A stretch of 24,738 bases of DNA, from the NCBI GenBank assembly GCA_910592205.1, contig CAJVPJ010000454.1, forward strand, positions 1 to 24,738. Direction: 5' to 3'. The DNA is from Paraglomus occultum (Eukaryota > Glomeromycota > Glomeromycetes > Paraglomerales > Paraglomeraceae). Shown piece after piece: positions 1 to 8,513 of this stretch. Each line of letters begins with the position of its first letter. The stretch's first letter is position 1. Made by a program: the position numbers and the translations under genes. The notes under the pieces are model-generated. The model saw only the letters and a list, made by a program, of their open reading frames with translations, had not been told where the DNA came from and did not search any database.

Positions 1-151
1 TATCAAGAACGCAACCTAAATTTGGGGGACTTGCCGATCTATCAAAAACGCAACCGCCGATCTATCAAAAACGAAACAGTACGATAACCATCATGTGACT
101 GTGACATTCACATTATTTTATGGTCGTACAGCATATAGAAAAGTAAGGATT
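1..151. repeat. Short tandem duplication in the uS15m upstream region
   Basis: A 23-bp unit (gccgatctatcaaaaacg followed by caacc or aaac) occurs twice in tandem at about 33-55 and 56-77. A third, partial and diverged copy (tatcaagaacgcaacc) lies at 1-16. The array sits 75-150 bp upstream of the uS15m start codon, so it may belong to that gene's promoter, but nothing in the sequence proves a regulatory role. No other feature is seen before the start codon. Confidence 0.6.
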
Positions 152-1040
152 ATGTTATCGCTGTGTAGAAGGATATTACCCTTCGACGCTAGGTCACGCG
201 TAATTGGTTTGTATGACTTCCGTACGTAACCTTTTGCTTTGTTTGTTTCGTTCAATTATCATATTACTTCTTTCTTTATAGGTGCCCGCGCGTTTCACGC
301 AACACCAACGCTCTTCAAGCTTCGCCCGATAATAAAAAAGAAGAAACATCAAGCAGCAAAAGCTGCCAGACGAGAAAAGGAAGCAGCATTATTACCGAAT
401 GTCGTAACCGGTATTTCTACTCCTTTCACACAGTCATTACTTCGCCCTGAAATTGTCTATCAATCAGCATCGAACGTCGAGCCGTCTAAACCGACGCTCC
501 CATGGATGAATGCTCATTTTCTGGATCAAGAAGCCGAGAAACTTTTGTTTGAGACTACACCTGAAGCAGTTGCTCATTCAAGAATAGATCCAACAATTGG
601 AGTCGATCAGCAAAAAGAGAGAGAAGAGGAGAAAGTGAAACTATTGAAGAACGTGATTGGACTACACAATGCTAGTGCCAAAGGAATAATGTTATGTAAT
701 AAACAACTGGCAATTAAGGAATTTTCGAGAATTGAAGGAGATACTGGAAGTCCCGAGGTTCAAGGTGAGTACGGACTCAAGGGGACCTGACATTACTCGA
801 GAATACATGTCTAATAATTTTATATCAGCTGCATTATGCACTGTGAGAATTCTCAACCTTTATGAACACATCCAAACTCATCGCAAGGATAAACATAATT
901 ATCGACAGCTGAGAATAATGGTTCATAAGAGACAGAAAATACTCAAGTATCTGAAGAAGTTAGATTTAGAAAGATACTTTAATTGCCTTAAGCGGCTGGG
1001 ACTCGATCAGAGAATAATCGAGAGGGAAATCGTGATGTAA
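152..1040 (+). CDS. uS15m: Mitochondrial small-subunit ribosomal protein uS15m
   Basis: Exons 152-206, 282-764 and 829-1040 join to 750 nt (249 residues). The protein is a component of the mitochondrial 30S-like subunit, where S15 binds the central domain of the small rRNA. The C-terminal third carries the S15 signature: GDTGSPEVQ, crossing the second intron into AALCTVRILNLYEH, then THRKDKHNYRQL, HKRQKILKYLKK and a final LKRLGL. The roughly 150-residue N-terminal extension starts with a basic, Arg-rich stretch (MLSLCRRILPF...) that looks like a mitochondrial presequence, as expected for a nuclear-encoded mitoribosomal protein. The ATG at 152 was chosen because exon 1 joins in phase through a GTTTGT donor. 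A GTGAGT donor and a TATCAG acceptor bound intron 2. The first exon is the least certain part. Yeast calls the homolog Mrps28 and human MRPS15. Confidence 0.9.
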
Positions 1041-1867
1041 CACTGGGCATGTACCGTAATTCTTATCGTAAACTGATGGCAAAAGGTTCCTTTTAAATTC
1101 TACGCTCATTATTTTAATTCCTTTTAAAACTATACACGTTTTGCTTTATAAGACTTTTTAAAAATAAGATAAAAAAGTAAGTTGTTGGGATGTAAGCCGA
1201 GTGGGTAAGGCAGAGAGGACTTTGACTCGATCGTTGGTACAGTACACTACTGCATCATAAAGCGAACAACGTTCACGTGTTTCGTATCAATTAATATTTT
1301 GTAGCAGGCAATGTTAAAGTGATACGCTCTATTTAAACTTGTTCGTACAATAATTGGCACTGCACTAATGCGAAGTAAAAGAATACCGTGACATATACGT
1401 TCTTGAGGCATTACTGTACATATTGGCTTTATTGAAAATCTCGTCAAAGTAGCAACGCAGTTATCAACAATAAAGTGAGTCGTGAGTAAAGATAATTTCC
1501 AAGCTCTTTCAAAGGTATCTCAAAAAGACCCCCTCCAACAATTTTAGTAATACGTACGACATTTATAGTTCACATAGATTAATACGCGTAAGGCAAAATC
1601 TTCGCTAATGCTACTGTTGACGTATCGAAGAATTTTGGTCGGACATATGACGCAAATACAACGTGTCGACTTTGTGCATTTATGTTAGAGACAATTCCAG
1701 ACACGCTTGGTGTTTTATATTGGGTACCGCTATATGTCATTGAAAACAGAACAATGCGAGACAACTTCTCGATTCATAATATTATATTCACCGAACAAAT
1801 TAATGGAAATTAATCAACGCAACTTTTTACTAATTATATACATATTTTATCACATCCGAACAACTCA
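1041..1867. other. Intergenic stretch, no gene seen
   Basis: AT-rich sequence between uS15m and the tRNA gene. No open frame here has splice sites or recognisable protein similarity. A degenerate tRNA-like A-box segment lies at about 1187-1231 (agccgagtgggtaaggc), without a matching T arm. Otherwise I see nothing. Confidence 0.6.
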
Positions 1868-1939
1868 TCTCGAGTAGTATAGTGGTTAGTATCCCCGCCT
1901 GTCACGCGGGAGACCGGGGTTCAATTCCCCGCTCGAGAG
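1868..1939 (+). tRNA. tRNA-Asp (GTC)
   Basis: A complete 72-nt cloverleaf. The acceptor stem is tctcgag paired with ctcgaga, with discriminator G at 1939. The D arm contains the A box tagtatagtggttagta. The anticodon stem cccgc/gcggg encloses loop ctGTCac, with the anticodon at 1901-1903. The T arm is cgggg-ttcaatt-ccccg (B box ggttcaattcc). There is no intron. A run of seven T residues at 1955-1961 is the expected RNA polymerase III terminator. All stems pair perfectly, so the gene looks functional. It decodes GAC/GAU as aspartate. Confidence 0.97.
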
Positions 1940-1954
1940 ATCGCTTGATATATA

Positions 1955-1961
1955 TTTTTTT
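1955..1961 (+). terminator. RNA polymerase III terminator of the tRNA-Asp
   Basis: Seven consecutive T residues 15 nt past the tRNA discriminator base, the standard pol III stop signal. Confidence 0.8.
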
Positions 1962-2323
1962 CCGGAAGCCGAGGATCAACACAACTAAGGCACTTTTGAC
2001 TCGATGGACGCACTTCAGAGAAGTGTATATAATACCTTTTATTGCTTATTAACTGTGGTCTGTTAGCCACGAATTTATTAAAAGTTCAAGATACTGATGA
2101 TAGTTCTTTGTCCGATATTTTTTTTATAGACGGCTTAAACGTCGTTATAGTTTTTCATTAATATACCAGTTCACGTACTATTTAACTTTCACCTCCGAAT
2201 TTCGAGAAAGATATGGGATGCTCTACAACGATACGTTGCGCAATTTGTGATGGGAATGTTCATATCATTAACTTTGTTGCACAATTGTTTTGAACTACCA
2301 AAATCTATAAAATCGCGGAAAAG
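1962..2323. other. Intergenic / PEX3 3' flank
   Basis: No gene is seen. It contains a second degenerate tRNA-like scrap (about 1964-2006: aagccgag ... taaggca ... ttttgactcgat) that shares blocks with the scrap at 1187-1231. The rest is AT-rich and probably includes the PEX3 3' untranslated region. Confidence 0.5.
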
Positions 2324-4153
2324 CTATTCATCTTCAAATGAAGTATAAATTATAGCAGACAGCGCCTCTAACTCTGTAATTTCAGATATTGCCTATGGAA
2401 TACATACAACCATATTAGTTTTCAGACGGAACACGAATCAGCATGCAAACACAATATTTTTACGAACCTCAAGAAATCTGTTAGGAACACCATTAACGAC
2501 TTGATGTGCTTCTCGAGTAATACCTGGAAGTAATTTCGCAAGCACCATTTCCTTATCTTCTAGTTCGTTGTTGTTAGCATCAGGGGGATAAAAAATGTTA
2601 TGTATATCGGACAGCATGACGCCAAAAAGTTTATTTAGGACAGCATTTTGTACTATCCAAAAGTCGTTGCTGCAAATTCAAATGAGGAAACGGAAGACTC
2701 GGGTTAATAAAGAATATTGGTTTACGAAATGTAATGCAAACTCGACTCGTACCTATCAATAACGTCTTTGGTCTCGTTTAAGAGGTCACGTAGCTCTTTT
2801 TCTATAACTGGTTCATTACTGTGGTTACTTCCTTTTCTCAATACTTCCAACTCATCCGACATCTTATCTGGTAACATTATACCACGGAATCTACAATTCA
2901 GTAGCAGAGTGAGATTATACATATGTAAAATCATCATCAATGTCCAATAACAACTTACGTTTTTCGCAATTCCGGAGAACCTTCAACATGTGACCTCACT
3001 TGGGAAATCATCCATACAATATCCTCGTACTTCACACGCCTATTTACTGGCACGCTGTCACAGGTAAATAGCATAAGTCCTTAATTGTCCAAAACCTAAA
3101 AACTAACAACTCACAAAACTTTCGCTTAATGCATACTCTGCGAGTACGGATTGAACCGCAAAGTTCACAGTATCTACGAGATGTCGCCAGCTAACTTGCA
3201 ACAACCACCACGAAAAAGTTAAATATTTTGTTTCTGTCAACGCGCTTATTGTGCTCCCGGTTGGGTGCTGAATTTGGATTGTTTGCTCGCGATCACGCTC
3301 AGTAAGCGAGATTACAGAATGTAAGTAATTAAATCTACCAAGCAAATTTAGTTGGAGATGCGTCAAGAGAGAGAGCAAGGCAAATATATATACAGCTGAA
3401 ATTGTTCTCATGAAACCTAGGATAGAAAATTAGTCGGTTCAGTCACAAAAGAAGTAAACCAAATAACAGCAAATCACAAACATACTCAACACATACTCTT
3501 AATCTTGACCTCTTCCCACAATTCCCTCTTTGTTTTTTTATCCATCACAACCTCGCTTTCTACTGATCCATTAGTCGGCGATTCTGGAATGCTGTCATTC
3601 GAAGATGATTCCGGCGTACTCTCGTCTTTTTCCACGGATTGCTCAGTATTGTTGTCCACCCCGTTCTTCTCACTCTCACTGTTAACTTTCGAAGCATCGT
3701 CCTCCTGATCGTTATCAGTTGAGTTCGTTGCCGGATCTACCATAACGACAGAAGACGTCGGAGAAAAAATTTTCGTTGATTGCTTCCTATTTCTGGCTTT
3801 TTGTAGTTCGTTTATGATGGCATCTACATCGATTTCATTTAAAATGTTATCGGCGACGATATGAAGACAACTTGTAATGGTGTACACGCAGTCAGACTGG
3901 CGTTTCTGGAAGCGACGCTTCATGCTTAATTTTTTCAGTTCGTGAAAAGTTAGTTCTAAATCGTACATTATAGCCGTAATCTTCGCAGAACATACTTTTC
4001 TCTTGCTGTTCGTTCAGCGGCAGAGCGTTCTTGCCATTCCAAAAACTTCCATTTGGCCCATATCCCTAGGAGATATGTCCCACTGACAGCGAAAGCAGTA
4101 ATGGTCAAGCTACGTCTGTGCTTTTTAAAGTAATTCTTTAATGAAGTCCACAT
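2324..4153 (-). CDS. PEX3: Peroxisomal biogenesis factor 3 (PEX3)
   Basis: PEX3 is the peroxisomal membrane receptor that docks PEX19 and inserts peroxisomal membrane proteins. Seven exons, listed 5' to 3': 4153-3996, 3924-3497, 3416-3108, 3046-2959, 2890-2753, 2669-2468, 2392-2324. They sum to 1392 nt, 463 residues. The N-terminus has a basic stretch and a membrane anchor (about residues 16-32, SLTITAFAVSGTYLLGIW), as in the family. A conserved core follows: LWEEVKIKSFMRTISAVYI crosses intron 2, then LQLNLLGRFNYL. The C-terminal part has DLLNETKDVID, LAKLLPGITREAHQVVNG and the final exon ITELEALSAIIYTSFEDE, all aligning with human PEX3. A Ser/Glu/Asp-rich insert near residues 95-150 is longer than in human. 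Intron 3 is the only doubtful splice: the best-looking donor (GTGAGT at 3114) breaks the frame, and GTTAGT at 3107 with acceptor ccag at 3047 restores it. The tandem upstream neighbour is the 224-residue protein gene. Confidence 0.93.
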
Positions 4154-4562
4154 AATTGTTCATGGGCATTATTGACAGAAGCGGTGCGAAAACCAGTCTG
4201 ATAAATAGTAACATAGCAGGCAGGCTTTAATTTGATTGGACGATCGCCGAATGAAATTTAGAGATTCCTCACGGTGTTGTATCCAATAAACAACGGGAAA
4301 GCAATAAATAATGGCATCCTCGGTACTAATATGCATAACAAATTGTATCACGTAGACGTCTGTTAATTACACGCGATCAGTCTTATTCTATATACGTGAG
4401 AAAAAACGTCATTTGGATGTAGGAACATGAAGCAAAAAAGTATCCAATAAACAGAGAATCATCAACGTTCAGAATGTACAGCAAATATGGTGGTTTTGCC
4501 AGTAGTTGTTTATACTATGCAACGCTGTTTACATGGAAAAAATAAAACATGTACTAAAACAG
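4154..4562. other. Intergenic region, likely PEX3 promoter
   Basis: The gap between the stop of the 224-residue protein gene and the PEX3 start, both on the minus strand. No gene, repeat or clear promoter motif is seen. It presumably holds the 3' UTR of one gene and the promoter of PEX3. Confidence 0.5.
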
Positions 4563-5371
4563 TCAGTATTGTGTAGCCGGAGAAGTGGTATTAAAAACAA
4601 ATAAGCTAAGGCCAGGAACTGCGCGCTGGAGCCACCCGACTAAATGTTGGGCTTGGGCCACCCGGTCACGACCATTAAAGACCCACGCATAAGTTGTATT
4701 TGCGAAATTGGTTAGTTGAGGATGCGGTGAACCAACTGGTGGGTAATTTTTAATACCGAAATTGGGAATTGCTCCTCCAATATCGGCAACTACATAAGTA
4801 GGGTCTACCAACCCGCGGATTTTATCGTGTTCGTTCAAGTATGCATCAAAGTCAGGGCTGATCATATTAAACGCGCAAGCTCCATCATAATTGTCTCCTC
4901 TTCCGTCAATCCAAGGACGTCCGGCGAGAAGCTTAATAATCGGCATAAGATCCTTATCATTCCAATGATTAGGTGTTTTTTTTGACAGCTCTTTTACAGG
5001 TTCCAACAGAAGTTTACCTGAAAGTATAAAGTGATAAGTTTAAACATGAAAAATTCGGTTTATAGAATATTTAGAGATAAAAGTAATACCTTCGAGAGGT
5101 ACTGGGTTTGGTGTTGCTGTACAAAAAAAATCTGCTTCATCTGCTTCATCTTCAAATTTATCGCGCCAGTCTTGATACGCAACATCGATCTGCGCTTCGA
5201 TATTTAAAGTCTTATCTTTCTCAGTAACTCTTGTTTTTTTCTTTTGGTCTCCATTTTCCCTGTTTCTCCTCTGCCCTTTTCCAAAGATCGCTCTAAATAA
5301 AAAAGTGTATTAGGGCACGAAAGAGAACAGGTATGTTATAATCAGCTAGCTTACTTTGTACCAAACACCAT
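4563..5371 (-). CDS. Uncharacterised 224-residue protein
   Basis: Three exons (5371-5355, 5292-5090, 5017-4563) sum to 675 nt with consistent phases (GTAAGC and GTATTA donors; TTTAG and TTTCAG acceptors). I do not recognise the family. Visible parts: a short basic N-terminus (MVFGTKAIFGKGQRRNR, then Lys-rich to about residue 30), an acidic linker (DWRDKFEDEADEADFF, about 49-64), and a C-terminal region of about 150 residues. That region is rich in Gly/Pro/Asn with conserved-looking blocks: GRPWIDGRGDNYDG, VADIGGAIPNFGIKNYPPVG and WVFNGRDRVAQAQHLVGWLQ. No signal peptide or membrane segment is evident. Exon 1 codes for only five and two-thirds residues. The start codon is directly preceded by 12 adenines. 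Strong splice signals and unbroken frame suggest a real gene; the function is unknown. Confidence 0.75.
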
Positions 5372-5734
5372 TTTTTTTTTTTTGTAAATTCGGCTTTCTC
5401 AAGTTATGTGGTAAAACTGGAAGAGTTATACTCGACGCGAGAAAGGTAAAATGATCGGGAGAATGATTCACGTAAATTTATTGCATCACGCGATGAATCA
5501 GTTACACACATCACGTTAATTAAGCTATTGTGATGACTTCATATTTCGTTTTTTTTCGCCTTTGTTACACTGACAATGTATTATCATCCCCCAACTATCC
5601 AGTTGAAACTTTGCCAACGGTAGAAACATACTTTTACGAGTATACAGTTTAATAATCCCCAGAAATCCCACAAGTTTACCTAGTGGCATGGAGAACCAAT
5701 ATCCCACATGACAGTGGGGAGAAGATTGTAGGAG
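5372..5734. other. Upstream region of the 224-residue protein gene
   Basis: It starts (minus-strand sense) with a run of 12 A immediately 5' of the ATG and is otherwise AT-rich. No gene is seen. The distal part, next to the Tc1-like relic, may be part of that transposon, but I cannot define its inverted repeats. Confidence 0.4.
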
Positions 5735-6345
5735 CTTGGGTATAGAAATGCTCTTCCAATTGACACACCAATGCTCACAGACAATCATAAGGCAAAACGA
5801 GTCGAATGGGCCACTAATCACTTACATGATAATTGGGAAACGACCTTGTTTTCTGATGAAACAGCATTTAATCTATTTAGAAACACAATTAGACAATGGT
5901 ATGAGGGTCCTAAGCCCATTAGGCCACATCCCAAAAATAGACAAAAGGTTTTTGCTTGGGGCGGATTTTGTGCTAAGGGGAAGACAAGTCTATTCTGTTC
6001 ACTGAGACAATGAATGCAGAATTTTATGCTGGAATATTGCGTCAACATTATCCAGAAATGCGGAGAATGCTCGGCAGACGGTGGAGATTTCAGCAAGATT
6101 ACGATCCAAAGCATACGAGTCGTATTGCTAAAACGTTCCTTGCTGAAACAGTCCGGAGCTTAATCCTATAGAAAATCTGTAAAGTATTGTCAAACATAAT
6201 GTAGAAAAGCGTATTCCAACAAATATTAGCGAGTTAAAGCAGTACTTGGTTGAAGGTGGGAAGAAATTCCAAGCTCTATGTTGTCTAATCAATGAATCGC
6301 CGTTGTCAAATGATAATTGACAATATTTTTTTTTGTTACACACTA
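5735..6345 (+). mobile_element. Decayed Tc1/mariner-family transposase (DDE, Tc1-like)
   Basis: A broken transposase can be followed across several frames. The first block contains LFSDETAFNLF (first catalytic Asp), then PKNRQKVFAWGGF. After a frameshift near 5990-6000 it continues with TMNAEFYAGIL and WRFQQDYDPKHTSRIAK (second catalytic Asp, normally QQDNDPKHTS). A short deletion follows, then PELNPIENL (third acidic residue) with TAA where the usual Trp would be. After the stop the frame continues as SIVKHNVEKRIPTNISELKQ, and in another frame MNRRCQMIIDN gives the usual C-terminus. The N-terminal DNA-binding domain is missing. Frameshifts, stops and a deletion show it is inactive. No terminal inverted repeats were identified. 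Confidence 0.9.
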
Positions 6346-6416
6346 TATATAAGACAAAGGAACCATCGGATTGCTCTTCAGTGCGTTACTGCTTATCGAT
6401 CAAGCATCGCGGGGGA

Positions 6417-6610
6417 CTTCCATTTATCGAACAACCGGGCCAGTGAAGTGGGAGCTTCCATTTTATCGAACAATCGGGCCAGTGAAGTGGGAGCTTCCAT
6501 TTTATCGAACAACCGGGCCAGTGAAGTGGGAGCTTCCATTCTATCGAACAACCGGGCCAGTGAAGTGGGAGCTTCCATTTTATCGAACAACCGGGCCAGT
6601 GAAGTGGGAG
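6417..6610. repeat. 39-bp minisatellite, five units
   Basis: Five head-to-tail copies: 6417-6454 (38 bp, one T short), 6455-6493, 6494-6532, 6533-6571 and 6572-6610. Each reads cttccattttatcgaacaac followed by cgggccagtgaagtgggag. Copies differ by only one or two bases (aatcggg in unit 2, ttcta in unit 4), so the expansion is recent or homogenised. The period is a multiple of three, so repeat peptides such as SNNRASEVGASIL appear in open frames on both strands. That follows from the period and is not evidence for coding. Confidence 0.97.
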
Positions 6611-6691
6611 CTGGTTTAGGTATATTAATATTAATATTAACTGTGATGATTTGACAGTTTGTTATAGTGATTATCATTCTGATGAGCCAAA

Positions 6692-7621
6692 ATGGCATTT
6701 ATTAGATACATGTATGGAATACAGTTATAACGAATTCGACGGGACCAGAGAAAATATTCTTTATAACCAGAAATTCCTTATAACCAAGGTCACTTTTATA
6801 GCGAAGATTATAATTATTTATAATTAGGTTCATTATATCCAGATCGCTAAGAACGAATTTTTTTATAATGCTAAATTCACGAGCTAAATCAATACCAGTA
6901 ATTTTCGGATTTATTTGTTTTTTTAGACATAATTTCTTTTTCTGTTCGCCTGTTAACGCATTACATTTTTTGTATTTAAATTTTCTTGTTCTGCCAAATC
7001 TTCGTTATAAGCATTATAACCAGGTTTCTTAATATTAATGAAATTCGCTATAGTCAGTCATATACTCAAATTTGATTGGCTTATCTTCATAACAGATCTT
7101 CGTTATAACCAAGCTTCGCTATAACCAGGTTTGACTGTAATTGCAAGTAATCATAATACTAAAGCACCTTGTTACGAGAATATTAGATTCAGATACATAT
7201 CACCGGAAAAAATTCCTACTGTAAAATCATTTTCACCAGAGAGAAGTACTGTAATCATCTTTGTGTAGCTCCTGAATCCATCCAAAATCGAATTATTCCA
7301 TTCTTCACACATGGGCGTCATCGAAATATAAGTCCAATTTTTGTTTTGCAGAAATATCACAAAGTTCCAATCATTATTCGTGAAAGTATCACCCACTTAG
7401 TACCGTTTAGCTCTGGTAGTTCACATGAAGATGTCTCTAAAATTATTAGGTGATATACTAATGATGTGAAAAATGCTTCCATAGTTATTAACAGATACCT
7501 CCATAAAGGAGAATTCATTGTGTTTGACTTAGACAGGCCAGAAGATGATCCACTTGCAATTATAATTAGATTAAGATTCGATACCCCATTAGGTACGTCG
7601 CGAAAAAGAAATGCAAAATAA
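6692..7621 (+). pseudogene. Broken gene of unknown family, exon interrupted by a MITE
   Basis: Two exons can be read. Exon A runs from a possible ATG at 6692 to 6721, is interrupted by the MITE at 6722-7137, and resumes at 7140-7250; skipping the element and one TA copy leaves one continuous frame. Intron 7251-7351 (GTAATC ... gttttgcag) joins in phase to exon B, 7352-7621. Visible stretches are YENIRFRYISPEKIPTVKSF, YHKVPIIIRESITHLVPF and, after an in-frame TGA at 7451-7453, KGEFIVFDLDRPEDDPLAII and IRLRFDTPLGTSRKRN, ending at TAA 7619-7621. I do not recognise the protein. The nonsense codon plus the insertion argue for a pseudogene. The 5' start is uncertain because another frame is also open upstream of the insertion. 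Confidence 0.4.
6722..7137 (-). mobile_element. pogo/Tigger-like MITE with CENP-B-type HTH remnant
   Basis: A 416-bp element flanked by TA on both sides (6720-6721 and 7138-7139). The termini are related: cagttataacgaattcgacg at one end and, on the other strand, cagtcaaacctggttatagc; tataacca/tataacga motifs repeat inside both ends. This is the usual CAG...CTG, TA-target pattern of pogo/Tigger elements. On the minus strand a frame around 6995-6865 reads CNALTGEQKKKLC ... KKQINPKITGIDLAREFSI, the N-terminal helix-turn-helix of CENP-B/Tigger transposases. The frame then runs straight into the other terminus, so the rest of the transposase was deleted. It cannot encode a DDE domain and would need a partner transposase in trans. 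Confidence 0.85.
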
Positions 7622-7977
7622 AAAGCTTTTCAAAATATATTCACGTATGGTTTGTTTCGCTCACGTTTTTTATGCGTACGTTGACACATGTTGTCATTTT
7701 TGGACAACTCTATCAATGTTCTGTTGTAAAATTTATGATAAAAGAATGGAATCCTTCCATTGTTGCTTCTCTTGTCTTGTTCGATTATAAAATATTCTGT
7801 CTCTGCGCACAGATAGAACTGGAGTCAATGAATAAATAATAAAATAATAAAATAAAATGATCTGTTCGATTCTGCATGATATTCCTGGATATTCAAGTAA
7901 CATGTTATTATTTCTTTCAATTGTTGTTAAAAAGTAATCTTGCCCATACTCGACGCGACTGTTCCTAAATGTAATCT
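7622..7977. other. Gene-free stretch with a simple AT repeat
   Basis: No gene is seen. A purine-rich simple repeat (aataaataataaaataataa, continuing to about 7858) starts near 7830. The rest is unremarkable AT-rich sequence. Confidence 0.5.
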
Positions 7978-7979
7978 TA

Positions 7980-8383
7980 CACTCCCTGCCAAAGTATAAA
8001 TACGGTACGAGATTTCACTAGTAAACATATATAATATTGAAATTTTCAAATCGTTAACTTTTAAAGCCAGATAGCTGTAGTTTTAAGCGAGAGATATTAG
8101 CAACTTAAAAAAAATATATTATTGTTGCATGTGAGGAGATGAAAGTTTTACATGCTTAATTATTTAATATTAAAATGATCGACATAAAACGTATTTATAC
8201 TTTTTGTTGAAAATATAGACAGCAATTGGTAATATCTTAAAATCGCTGGCATCTCTCAATTAAAACTACAGTTATTTAGCTTTAAATTTTATTGGTACTT
8301 GTTCGAGAAGATGTGGAGAGTTAGCGATTTGAAATTTCATGTTTTACTAGTGAAATCTCGTACCTTTTGGCAGGGGGGTGTCC
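7980..8383. mobile_element. MITE with long imperfect terminal inverted repeats
   Basis: About 404 bp bounded by TA (7978-7979 and 8384-8385). The left end reads cactccctgccaaag ... ggtacgagatttcactagta. The right end, reverse-complemented, reads ggacaccccc ctgccaaaag, then ggtacgagatttcactagta. The inverted similarity continues inward for roughly 100 bp on each side (for example tcaaatcgttaac versus tcaaatcgctaac, and agctgtagttttaa versus aactgtagttttaa). There is no open frame. This fits a non-autonomous Tc1/mariner-type foldback element; the autonomous partner is not visible here. Confidence 0.78.
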
Positions 8384-8513
8384 TAAATAAGGCTCCACTC
8401 AAATTTGTAAAATTCTCCGTATTATTTTATTCCAATAATTTTCTTTAGGGACAAACCCTTTCTTTATTTTATTGAATTGAGTGTTAAATAACGTAATTTA
8501 TTTCATCTAATAT

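Noticed and set aside
3103-3115. GTGAGT at 3114 as the donor of PEX3 intron 3
   Set aside because: Every acceptor nearby then breaks the frame; GTTAGT at 3107 with the acceptor at 3047 keeps the total length divisible by three and the protein continuous.
6292-6654. Open frames with 13-residue repeats (SNNRASEVGASIL and others) on both strands
   Set aside because: They are explained by the 39-bp minisatellite, whose period is a multiple of three; the first part is the tail of the dead transposase.
7449-7487. A 36-nt mini-intron (gtgata ... tactaat ... catag) that would remove the in-frame TGA in the broken gene
   Set aside because: Too short for this genome's introns (about 60 nt or more), and splicing it leads into a stop almost at once.
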